64,000 bases of DNA from Rhizophlyctis rosea (lineage: Eukaryota > Chytridiomycota > Chytridiomycetes > Rhizophlyctidales > Rhizophlyctidaceae). Shown piece by piece: positions 34,701 through 47,088 of this stretch. Every line of letters starts with the position of its first letter. The first letter of the stretch is position 1. A model generated the notes under the pieces. It ran no database searches, had not been told where the DNA came from, and worked only from the letters and a program-made list of their open reading frames with translations. The position numbers and the translations under genes are program-made. The DNA is taken from contig JADGJC010000036.1 of the NCBI GenBank assembly GCA_027596075.1, positions 62,001-126,000 of the forward strand. The letters are read 5' to 3'.

Positions 34701-37700
34701 GACGTCCACCGCAATGCAAGAAATCTGTCGGCTTTGGTTCCCTGTATCCGGCGTTTGGTCAGTAAGAATATCACATCGTTCGTACTGCAACCCAAACAGA
34801 AGCTCTCCCATTCTTACCATATGCCGTCGCCGCCAAGATCTAAACCCCCGTTTCAACAACCGCCCTTTCCTAATCGCAATATACTCTTGCTCCTGCAACC
34901 ACAATCAGTTAGCAAACACGCTAAACATCCGAGGACCCAAAACAGAAACGTACCACTATTCTAACCGCTCTACCCTTCAAACATTCCCTCCAACTCGAAA
35001 TCACAATCGCCATCTTCGTCATGTCTCGTTCTTTTATCCACACATCCAACCTCGTGTTGAGTAAAACCTTCTTCTTTGCATATGCTGCCCAAGCTCGAAG
35101 AATCCGTTTTTGGCGTTCTGCACTCGAGTAAACGCAAGAAAGAGGATCAATGAATGAGATGCAATATGATCTTCCCACAGGGGCAACCACACTCTCTCAC
35201 CAGTCAATCTCGCATGCCTCAACCGTATCAACGCTTCTCGCTGTATCACCGCATCTCGCGTTTCGATCCGCCATTTTGCGATGAATCGCCTGGAAATAAA
35301 CACAATTGAATTTCCCACGAGCGCAAAAACAATTGCGATACCTCAATGAACCAATCATCCCTCACCTCAAAGTCCACCGTCTCGACTTTGCCTCCGCAAC
35401 AGCAACATCCAACCTCAACCGCGCGAACTGACCCCTCCAAACCTGCAAACCCCACTTCAAACGCCTTTCCTGCCCCCTCACTTCGGCAACCTGCAACAAA
35501 ATGTCGAGACGTCCACTGCGGGCAGTTACTTGCCGCCAGCCTACAAACAACATTAAGAGAAGGGTTTCGACCGCACACATCTTTCCAAATTGGGGCATAC
35601 CTTCGAAGCAACGCCTCATCATGCCAAACTCTAACCGTGCCGTTGCATCTCTTACAGTTGCGTCCTCCCTGATCAAACCTCTTACATTCGTCCTACGCCA
35701 TTTCGTCGTCAGCTGCGTAAACCATCGCACCAACCAAAATCACCAGATGCAACATACCTCCCCCTCCACCCATAAAACACCCTCCGCCTATCCACCTTAT
35801 CCCGATGTTTACTCGCAAAAAACGCCGCCAACTGCCACTTGAGCAAATTGGCTTTCCAATGCTCCATGTACCGTTTGAGTATGTTGGTATATAATGTATC
35901 CTGCAAGGCCGAAATAGGTACGGAACGGTTACATTTGCCAAGTTGACGAAATAGTTAATGGCGACAATGGTATTACCTCTGCAACAATACATAACCCCTT
36001 CAAATCCCTCCACCTTGCTACCCAAAGGTGAACCGTCCTTCGTAGAATTCGCATTTTCCGTGCTCGGACAGCTTCCGCGTATTGGACTGCTCATTTGTAT
36101 TGGCTCAATCTCACTTTCTTGGCGGCCAACCGTTCTATATTATCTGGAACGAAATGCCCGCACTTACCAAGTAAGGTAGAAGCAACATATCTCAACCGTC
36201 GGCGCCACTGTTCCACAACTCCACGTACTAGCTTCCCTCGCCTTCTTCTGGCATATTCCTCCAACCGCGAACGGCCGATCCACCGTTTGAAGAACTCCCT
36301 CCTCAGACGTTGTGCGTTCTCGGTGGTGATGGTTTCCAGAAGGTGTTTGCGTTCCTATCCATTGAGAATAGCAAGTGAATCTCCCAGATCATGTGTTCGA
36401 CCTCAAGAGAGAGCTCCGGAAAAGTCCGCACATACCTTCTTTCCCTCCGCTTTCGATCTCCAAAGCGCAAAAGCCCGCGTCAAAGTTGCGTGTCGTCTGA
36501 CTCTCGAGGCTTCAGCCAAAGATCGCGCCATATCCTATACAAGACAACTGTTTCAGACAAATCAGAATCACCATCAAGCTGTTCCATTTCCCTATGCATT
36601 TTGGGCACGCCAAAAACCCATATTTGCCCCAGCGTGATACATACCCGTTGACGAACAACAATATCCTTCCACGCCACAAACGTGTGCCTCGTCCTATTTC
36701 GCTGCGCCATAAGCTTCGCGTTTTGCATGAGTTGCCTAAGATTGATGGATGAGATTATCGCCCCCGGGATTCGATGAACATCATCAACAGCCTGAACCCC
36801 CACCATCTGCTTTTCCACTTCGTGAACGCTCGGCTCAAAAGTCTCCTCTCCCCTTCTAACCGAAAGACTTCCGCCTTTAGTCGTCTGATGCGCCACGCCT
36901 TCCAGCGATCAAATGCCGTCCGCAGCGTCGTTGTTCGTCGCCAAATCAAGGATGACTCGATCTTCAGACGTAATCGTGTTCGAGCCGAAAGGCTGAGCGA
37001 AAATAAATATTCAGAGTTCGCCGAATGGAAGCCTTGTCAACCATCATGTTACCTTTCTCGCCACCTCACAAGGTACTCCCGAAGCAGTCGTTTACGATGC
37101 TCGTTAGCGAAGTTTTCACTTGCCATTCGGTGATACTTCCGTGCGTGGGCACTGATGGTGAATCTTAATTCAATACACCGGCCTTTCCCTTTCTTTCATT
37201 TTTCAGCTTCTTACCTGCGCCGCCATGCCCAAAACGCCTCCCGTGCAGCGCGTCGCCTCGTCATTCGTTGCACCAGCCGTAACTTGTTGCCTGTTGTCCA
37301 CAAACTGAGCATCGAGTGTGAACAGAAACGCCGCGTGAGACAACGTACGCAATTCAGTTTGCACCCTCCAACACGTCCACCACTTTCGCAACACATAGTC
37401 CCTCGAATGACTCTCAAGCTTATATACCCGCACGCGCAGTTGCCGCAACTCGATCGCGCGACGCCGCCAAGCTTGGAACGCGCTTTCGGTTATCCTCGCA
37501 TTTCGCATAGATTTCCATAGCGCTTCAGCCTCATCGAACTTTTTCCGACGATTGACGGTTTCAACAGCACGTCGCTTCCACAGCTTGAAAAAGCGCGTTG
37601 ACAGATGCTCATTTCTAAACATCTGCCATTGTTCGCGCTGACGCGCCGTGTTTTCGCGAAGAGCTAGTAGGACATTGCGAGCTTTTGTAAGGCGGTGTAC

Positions 37701-38966
37701 TCTCTGAATACGGTTCAAAATGCAGTACAGTCAAGAAAAATGTGTCTTTCAACATGTAGAGCAGATCGGCAGCATACCAGGTTCGCTTTCCAGATGGCAA
37801 ACAATCTTGTCCATAATCTCATTTGCCAGAAGCGGACGGCCAGCATCCACTGCGTGATTAGCTTCGACCTTATTCGTTTTGATTCTTTGGCAAATCTTTG
37901 GTGATTTTCATATTAATTGTGTATCTTTCAAGCACTGTGAGGAAGATTAAGATACCTTTGCCAAGCATCAAATGTGCGGGAAAGCATGATTAATCGCCTC
38001 CTGGCGGCAGTGACATCGTTCATCACCTCACTATCCAGGTACAGGTGGTGACCTTCACGGAATCCTGGTTTTAGCAAAATGGCTTCGTGACCTAAGCACT
38101 CAGTGTAACCATCTTACTTTGAGTCGGCCCAGACAAACTTTCATCGACCGGTGCAAGCTGGATGGAACTGATATCCAAGATAGGATTCAGGGTGGTCGGT
38201 GTGGTATGGGTATCATCTAAGGTAGAAGCATGGTTTGCGAAAGGGTGACTTTCTATTGGCGGATCCCAAGGGATCAGATGGGCGGAAGGGTGATGGTGTG
38301 ACTGCAACCGCGGAGGATACGGAATGGACGAGAGGTCTGCAAACGACACCTGATGAGTGTTAGAGGATTGGTGGGGAAAAGAGTTGTCGCCGGCTGGATG
38401 AGATTCCAGTGATGCAGCATTACGGGCACTGGATGGATCTGTGAAAGTTGAGATTCCAGAGACTTCCTACAATTGATTCGTTCGTCAAATGACAGGGGAA
38501 AGGTATTGACTAACAAACAATTACGCGCACATGACGTAACCACTCCAGCTTAGAATTCCATGGTACATTTGGTAGCGTCTTGCTCAAAGACAATAGGATC
38601 GCTCGTAAGCGTCTGATATCAATTGAATCTCCACTTGTCTTGCGAGTTTGCGCGACAGCATCCAAAGCACGGAAAAGACGTAACAAGTCGACAGAATCAG
38701 CGCCGTCTCCAGCGGTGGAGCCCTTGGGGTATTCTTCGGAAGGCGCTGTCAAACTGAAAACTTCCACTAGCGTCCGGACGTCTGCAAACAGCACTCAGAA
38801 ACGACAGATGGACGTGTAGCAGAATGACGGCGGGCCCTAAACCCTCATCCGTACCTTCCTCTGACGCATCGTGCAACTCTGAACGATCTGAGGCCAACGG
38901 TGCAGCTGCTACTAAACCGCCAGCGTTGCCAGCAGCGCCGGGCCCCGATGGTCCCAGCGTAGACAT
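31732..38966 (-). CDS. SFI1: Sfi1-type centrin-binding repeat protein
   Basis: A long, many-exon gene. Clear exons include 38966-38855, 38781-38531, 38466-38118, 38091-37956 and 37868-37778. Another starts at 37703, there is a large exon of about 1 kb within 34345-33300, and the stop is at 31734-31732; the remaining exon borders are not fully resolved. After an N-terminus with Gly/Ala and Ser/Pro-rich linkers, the protein is dominated by long helices bearing repeats of the form AF-xx-W-x(10-30)-LxxW, for example RFWQMRLWTRLFAIWKA, FFKLWKRRAVE, AFQAWRRRAIE, AFGEWRRWADAKRR and AWGVWRREWRKRRF. These are Sfi1 repeats, each of which binds one centrin at centrosomes, basal bodies or spindle pole bodies and drives duplication of the organelle. 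A Pro/Ser-rich segment (PQPPPRPSSSPSRAL) interrupts the array. The C-terminus is Arg/Ser/Pro-rich with likely kinase sites (TPSRR, SPERTP). Confidence 0.85.
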
Positions 38967-40322
38967 TGGGTCGGAGGCTGTACGGTTCAGGCGTCAAAGC
39001 CGCGCGTAACAATGTGAGTTAACAATGAAAAGGTTGCGAAGATCGTGGGAAGTGGGAAGCGAGAAGGAAGGTGGAGCCTGCTCGTTCCTGGCCCAACGAA
39101 CCACCACATGATGTAGCGAGTGATGACAAGCCACCGATATGCCAGCCACGTGCGATTCTGTAACTGATGGGAGTGCGTCCGTTCTGTCGGACAAAACAAA
39201 CAATCCACAAGTGGATCACTCGAATCAAATCTTTTCGGCTACATTGCACCGCGTTTACCCCAACAAAATGCTCTCGCGGGAGGCGGAGGGGGCTTTCCGA
39301 GTTGGCAGCGTTAGAGAACCAATGAAAATTGAATGCCGTACCGCCGGAGAATAGAAGGTGGTCGGTAGTACACCATCGTACAAGCGGATGCCACGTTTCT
39401 GTACTGTGTGAACACAATTGCAAGTTTGCAACAGTTGGACGACGATTGTGCACGTAATCGCCGTGTCACCATTGGGACACGATTTCGGAAGCTGTGGGAT
39501 AGCGGCATTTCCATACTGGGAAGGCCCAGATCGTCAATTGAAGTTTGATGATCTGGAAATGAGGAACACAATGCTGGGTGGTTTGGCTCTGAGCAGTCAA
39601 AGTCCACATGGCGCGATATCGTCAACCAAAAGACTGAGTAAGTTGAGTAGTGCTATGTTCTGCTATGAAGCACATAACCCATCAAGAGGTCATTATCCAC
39701 ATTGACCTTCTTTGTGTTTGGTTTGACGACTTTGACTGTTCGTAGCATTCGATACGATTCACACAACCATTCAACTGGACGGTTGCTAGTTGCTTCGGTA
39801 GTTGAAACTGTTGAAGCAGGTGGAAGCGACTGTGATAGAAGACTGGGAGTGGCCCGGTTGACGCCACGACGATATCGGAGGACCCAACGCACAAATCAGC
39901 ATCCTGTGGCGGCGACTGTCTTCGCGTTTCGTTTCGCTGGGAACCTTTCAAGAACTGCCTTGGCCCACAACTCGTTAGGCCACATCCCAGCATAGTGCAC
40001 CACCGTGTGGCCGGAAGGCTGAGACTATGCATAAAGGTCTTCCCGACTTTCGTGATCAACTCCGCGTCATTCATTCTCTACCCACCAATCCGCGTTCCTC
40101 GACACTGCCCTTATTGCCGAGGGCAAAACCATTCACAAATCAAGTGGATACTGCTGGACAGGATCGCTTGATACCATCCTTTCCCACGTTTTGATTTGTC
40201 CTCACGGTTTCTCCGAAGCAAGCTAGTGCAACCAAACACATCCAGTCGGCGCCACCCAAGGAGACCAGGTCGCCTCGTTTGACCAAAAGCAAGGGTTTGA
40301 CACCTTGACATATCATCCCATC
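38967..40322. other. Divergent promoter region of SFI1 and the SCH9-type kinase, with a possible retroelement scrap
   Basis: No intact gene. Short frames on both strands. One minus-strand segment resembles a piece of a copia-type integrase and is listed separately. Confidence 0.4.
39955..40012 (-). mobile_element. Possible degenerate copia-type integrase fragment
   Basis: One minus-strand frame reads TVVHYAGMWPNELWAKAV, resembling the segment A-x-x-MLHYAGLP-x-x-LWAEAV near the end of the integrase core of Ty1/copia polyproteins. Flanking frames are broken by stops and no long terminal repeats are seen, so this would be an old remnant. Confidence 0.3.
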
Positions 40323-42433
<2,111 letters not shown>

Positions 42434-42678
42434 AGGGGGGGAGGTGGGTTGGGGGAGGCGTGGCATTTGAATTAGAAAGGGGGACGTGCGAGACACAGAC
42501 CTTAGGAAGGCGCAGGAGGGAACATACCAGCTTTGAGCAATTCATCAGCATTTTCTTTTCTTTCGGAGGGAGTGGGGGTTTCTTTTGGCGGGGTGCGGGG
42601 TATGTATTTCATTTTTTATTATGACCAGACCAATAATATATACCTTTTTCTTCTTCTTCACTACAACAGTCCCAGTCC

Positions 42679-43746
42679 ATGCAAATGAAGAGCGGGTTAG
42701 CGAGTATGAGCATGAAGAAGCCCAGTGGGCTTCGAAGTACATTGTCTGTTGATGAGATTTTGGAGGAGGATGAGGAGGAGGATGAGGGGTTGGATGAAGA
42801 AGAGATGATGAGTGCTGTTGGGAGTGCTGTTGGGAGTGCTGTTGGGAGTGATGTTGGGCCGCCTAAGGAGGAGGTTGAGAGGGAGGGTGGTGCTTGGAGT
42901 TCTGGGCAGGGGAATAAGGATAGGTGGGATGCTATTGCGCATGGTGCGAAGAGGACCAGTAAGGATGTTGGGGCGGCCGGGTGGGGGTATGGTGGGCAGA
43001 AGGGTGGGGATGATAGGGGGAATAAGTATGATTATAGTCTTGGTGGGGGACAGCAACAGTCTTATCAGCAGCAGCAGCAGCAACAACAACAACCGTATGC
43101 GCCACCGCGTGAGGCTAGTAGCCGACCTCCTGCTCCGTCCTCTACGACATCATCAAATAGACCTGCGGACCCGTGGGAACTTGACAAACTTCCGCAAGCC
43201 CGTAACGGTGCAACACCGTCACATAACATTACACCACCCCGCAGCATCCGCACGGACGTTTCCTACCAGCAGCAACAACAACCACAACGCCAAGATCAAC
43301 AACCTCCTCTCTCCCTGCAAACCTCCCGCGCCGGCTCACCCCCACCCCGCAAATCAACCGAAAACCTCCGCAGCGGTAACATTTCAACCGACTGGCACAA
43401 CCCCCCTAAACGCCAATCCCAATACTCCCCACAACAATCCCACTACCAACCACAACACCAACACCACCACTCAAACTCCCAACACCTCTACCCACAACAG
43501 TCCTACCCCCAACAACAACCCCAATACCACCCCCCACCCCCACCAATCCCCTACCAAAATCACCAACTCAACCGCCAGCAAAGCTCCACCTCCATTGCTA
43601 CAAGCCGGGTATCAAGTCTGCATTCTCCGAATGGGAGCCAGCACTGGCCTAGTGGGGAGCGGAGCGCGAATGGGACGGGGCAGGCGAAGAGGAAGGAGAA
43701 GAAGAAGAAGAAGGAGAAGGATCGTGGGGGGTGTGTTATTTTGTAG
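42679..43746 (+). CDS. Low-complexity protein with polybasic CaaX tail, or alternative 3' exon of the kinase
   Basis: The frame gives 355 residues from ATG at 42679, but it is open further upstream to a strong acceptor (pyrimidine tract then ACAACAG) at about 42669-42670. The protein starts with a Met/Ser segment, then an acidic run (SVDEILEEDEEEDEG), a 12-bp repeat coding SAVG units, a Gly-rich part, a poly-Gln tract, and a long Ser/Gln/His/Pro-rich disordered region. It ends in KRKEKKKKKEKDRGGCVIL. The final CVIL is a CaaX box whose Leu predicts geranylgeranylation, and the Lys cluster before it is the usual second membrane signal of Ras/Rho-type proteins. No enzymatic domain is present. 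Only 245 nt separate it from the kinase stop, so it may be a separate gene with a 5' UTR intron or a spliced C-terminal extension of that kinase. Confidence 0.55.
   Translation: MQMKSGLASMSMKKPSGLRSTLSVDEILEEDEEEDEGLDEEEMMSAVGSAVGSAVGSDVGPPKEEVEREGGAWSSGQGNKDRWDAIAHGAKRTSKDVGAAGWGYGGQKGGDDRGNKYDYSLGGGQQQSYQQQQQQQQQPYAPPREASSRPPAPSSTTSSNRPADPWELDKLPQARNGATPSHNITPPRSIRTDVSYQQQQQPQRQDQQPPLSLQTSRAGSPPPRKSTENLRSGNISTDWHNPPKRQSQYSPQQSHYQPQHQHHHSNSQHLYPQQSYPQQQPQYHPPPPPIPYQNHQLNRQQSSTSIATSRVSSLHSPNGSQHWPSGERSANGTGQAKRKEKKKKKEKDRGGCVIL
42811..42858 (+). repeat. 12-bp coding tandem repeat, four copies
   Basis: Four units of AGTGCTGTTGGG (the last with one change) encode Ser-Ala-Val-Gly repeats in the CaaX-tailed protein. 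Confidence 0.9.
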
Positions 43747-44343
43747 GGGTAGGTCCGCTGGTAGGGCACGTTATGATGGGGGTAACGCATGATGGGGATG
43801 CGATGATGACTTCTGAAGTGGTACACCGCTATGAAACACCTTAGTACTTAGTACTATATTTGTTATAGCTTGTTATTCGTTTTGTTCTTTTTTGGTGAAG
43901 AACATATTTTTCTGGAGGGCGCTCGCGCCTGGTTTCTTGTAGGATGGTTTTGTTGTATTTTTATTTGACTCCCGTAGTTTTAGATGGTCATATTCATTGA
44001 TTTTTAGTTTGGCGAATCGGTGGAATGAAACCCGTAAAAGATAAAAACGTGAACATAAGTAGTAAAGCATGTTTCAAACATAGAAATAGAAATGTAATTC
44101 TTGAATCTTGCTTCTCTTGGACTTTTTGGGCGCTGGCGGTTGTGAAGGCGTGATGAGTGATGAAGCGGATTGAATTAGCCCCGCCTTGAATCCAAAGAAA
44201 AGGGGAAGGAAGTACCTCATACTAACCGTCATGAAGGAGCGAAGATTTGAAGAGTTGACATCCAAGAACACCTTGGAACAACCGGCTGAGCAGAACGGAA
44301 ACATGTCAAAAACCAAAAAAGAATCAGAATAATCAATCTCAGT
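43747..44343. other. Intergenic region, no supported gene
   Basis: AT-rich 3' flank of the CaaX-tailed gene and the tRNA-Glu downstream flank. No supported coding frame. Confidence 0.4.
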
Positions 44344-44414
44344 TCCCCAGCGGGGAATTGAACCCCGGCCCCGACGGTGAGAGCGTCGTATCCTAGCCAC
44401 TAGACGACTGAGGA
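44344..44414 (-). tRNA. tRNA-Glu (anticodon CTC)
   Basis: The minus strand folds as a cloverleaf. The acceptor stem is TCCTCAG/CTGGGGA with one wobble pair, the D arm contains GTCTAGTGGCTAGGAT, the anticodon stem CGACG/CGTCG encloses loop CTCTCAC (CTC at 34-36), and the T arm is CGGGG-TTCAATT-CCCCG. No intron. The sequence matches the eukaryotic tRNA-Glu pattern closely. Confidence 0.93.
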
Positions 44415-44776
44415 ATTGTTAAAAGTTATACAGCATAGCAGACTTATATTGCTTTAACAGTCTGAAACACCGTGCCATGGTTAGAAAAGTCTGGCTTGGA
44501 CTACTCCAAGTTTTTTGTCCAATGACCATACGCGCCTTGATGCGTAAATCCTTTCCATTTCATCAATTTTGTGAACTCCATACGCCACAACGTTTCTCTC
44601 CAGCCCACATTTTCCTCAGTGGTGGTCATAGCAGTCAAAAATACTATTAATTGTCTCTGCTCAGTCCGGACTAACATCTCACATCACTATCATCATTAGT
44701 TACAAAATGTATCATCCGGAACATCCTTGATGCCCATAAAGGCCCGTTGCACCAGATGGTTTCCGGTATCAACATG

Positions 44777-45352
44777 TTATTCGGAAGTCGCAACCCCAGC
44801 CGTCAAGGTTTCCACTACATCATAAACATCCAACGTAGATACCCTGACCAGTGTGGTCCTCAATGCATTGGGATAATCATGCATCAAACTGGTACTATCC
44901 GGAACAGCAGCCTTGACTCCAATCAACGTCCCCCTCACCGTCCCCGCAGACACCTCCACCACAGACTCGGGCCGGACTATTGCAACACATGTCTGCGAGC
45001 TATCTTTCAGAGGTATAAATTCTCCAGGACGGCTTAGCGACAGGACGTCATTGAGGGTCGTGGGATACGCAAGACGCAAATGTCCTTGCTGGGTTGCGAG
45101 GGCGGTATTGAGGAGGACTATGGGGGCGTCACCGGTGGCGATCAGGACGATATGGTCGATGGAGATATATGTCAGGCGGGTGCTGGCTTGGTTTGTTACG
45201 GGGATAAGTCGTACAGATTTGAGGCCTGCTGACGGGTTTCGACGCCAGGGGAAGAAAGATGCCTCTCCGGTGCGGGCGTTCAGGGTACCAGTGTCAGCGT
45301 TTGATGCAGGAAGGTCTATATCATTGTAGGCGGGTGGGCTAAAATCTGACAT
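44777..45352 (-). CDS. Hypothetical protein with PPxY motif
   Basis: A 191-residue single-exon frame starting MSDFSPPAYNDIDLPASN. The PPAY near the N-terminus is a WW-domain ligand of the kind bound by Rsp5/Nedd4 ubiquitin ligases. The rest (SVRLIPVTNQASTRLTYISI, IVLIATGDAPIVLLNTALAT) alternates strands and looks like a compact beta-rich domain. There is no signal peptide, membrane segment or recognised family. The frame is open further upstream, but this ATG has the best context. The long frame across the opposite strand is its shadow. Confidence 0.55.
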   Translation of the reverse strand: MSDFSPPAYNDIDLPASNADTGTLNARTGEASFFPWRRNPSAGLKSVRLIPVTNQASTRLTYISIDHIVLIATGDAPIVLLNTALATQQGHLRLAYPTTLNDVLSLSRPGEFIPLKDSSQTCVAIVRPESVVEVSAGTVRGTLIGVKAAVPDSTSLMHDYPNALRTTLVRVSTLDVYDVVETLTAGVATSE

Positions 45353-45900
45353 AGCTAGAAAATGTATGGATGTTTGAGTGGGTTGCAAAAGTGGTTGAAA
45401 ATTTGAGTTGAAGACGAGCGAAACGCTCTTGTGCGGGAGGTCAACGCTGTAAGGCTGTGAGGACTGTTGGGGCTGTGCGGTTTCCACGTGAAGAATGTAA
45501 CCAAAGATGTAATCACTGATAAATGGATCCCTTGGGAATTTGGAACTTCAACTCGCGGATCCACTCAAAAAAAGATGATGCGAGATGAAAAAAAACGGAA
45601 TAAATAAGCTATTGACGGCGAACTCTGTCCTTCAATGAAGGCAAAGGTCGAGATAATGGCTTGGCAAATTCGTATTCTCAACTTCGGTGCCTGTAAATAG
45701 TCGCATCTAATCGGGTTCCCCAAGACCTCAACACGCAGTGGGCCCTCACAGGTTATACATCTTTGGAGTATGGAAAGTTTGAAGGCTTTGGACTTCGGCG
45801 AATCTTACCATTTTCAGATTTTGTGGGTGTGTAGCAAAGAAGTAGGCTCTGTTTTTCAGGGGAGTTAAGATCTCACAATGGTGTGGCACTATGTGACTTG

Positions 45901-46623
45901 TCATCGTCGTGCGCCATGACGAGCGGCGACAAAATCACATTCAAAAAGTCGAGGGTCTGCACCAATATCGCATTTGGACTGAAGCATCAAACGGCAAGAC
46001 TTGTGCAAGCGTATCAGATTGCAACTACGAGAGGGTTGCTCCAATATTGGGTCAAATGACATTCTTTTCGGAATACCGGGGTAGTCACTCAGACTGTGGG
46101 CAAAAAAAGGGCGACTTATCCGGGTTGATGACATGAGGAGCATTGGCATGATCCCAACTCTTGTGCAATACCCGACCAAAACTTTCTGCGGACGATTCGG
46201 TCCATATGATGCTCCCCCGTTGCAGGAATTTTGGTTGTGCTCCCCAAGAATATCAACCAGACAAGTCAAAAAAAGTATACCGCATCTGATGAATAAATGC
46301 ATCTTCAGAGCTCGATTCGATACTTCCTGATCGTGCTGAACTCTGCCTACCATGTCTGCCCGCACATTGAGGTCGCATGGACGTGACTCGATTGCATCGA
46401 ATTTATGAAGCGCATTTAAATGGCGGATCAAAAAAGAGGATCGAACAACGAGGGCATCTTTGGATGAAGATACATCATGCGTCGTTCCAATGCTACTTAC
46501 CAATTTCGCTGCACATAGCTTAGGTATGCCCACAATCACACCGGATGTGCAGTCATTAAATGTGTGTGTAGGGCAACTTGCGAAAAAGAGAAGGCATTGA
46601 TTTGAAGATAGGTAGCTCAACAT
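45901..46623 (-). other. Unassigned 240-codon open frame
   Basis: A long frame (starting MLSYLSSNQCLLFFASCPTH) with many Cys, Arg and hydrophobic residues but no recognisable domain, splice structure or codon pattern like its neighbours. The surrounding 1.7 kb (45353-47088) has no other candidate. It may be chance or a decayed mobile element. I would not call it a gene without homology or expression. Confidence 0.2.
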
Positions 46624-47088
46624 ACTCTACTTACTCTGGTGAGTTGAGCGAATTTGGAGTCTGCAGCCGGCTTCTTGGAGGGTTATCAATGCCGGAATGG
46701 ATTCGCGTCATGGCCCTTCAGATATGTTTGACATGATAGGAACATTGAACAGCATAAAAGAATGCAGCGCAGTTGAAGAGATGAGTAGACTCGCAGACAT
46801 ATAATCGTCTTGCCCGAGATAGTGCCATTTATCATGATGAAAACAACCACTTGCAATCAAGAATGGTCACCATCAAAACCACATCAACAGCTGGGAATTT
46901 CCTCCTAACTCTTTACATTCCTATTTGCAAAGGTGTGCACAACAATTCGTATTTACAGTGACCTATCTCAGTCCCCCGCGCAGAACACCGAAAAACATCC
47001 TTCAACGTGCTAAATCTTGAATGAAAAATCTTCATCCGTTCCCTAATGTCCAAAAATGGGTGGGAGAAAGGAAGGAAAAGAATGAAAA

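Noticed and set aside
42812..43792. 326-codon plus-strand frame of Leu/Gly/Arg then Asn/Thr/His
   Set aside because: A shifted reading of the repetitive CaaX-tailed gene; it lacks the acidic run, clean poly-Gln tract and CaaX end of the chosen frame.
44913..45329. Plus-strand 138-codon frame
   Set aside because: Shadow of the PPxY hypothetical gene on the minus strand, which has the better start and composition.
45901..46623. Calling the 240-codon minus frame a protein-coding gene
   Set aside because: No motif, no splice context and composition unlike its neighbours; kept only as an unassigned frame.
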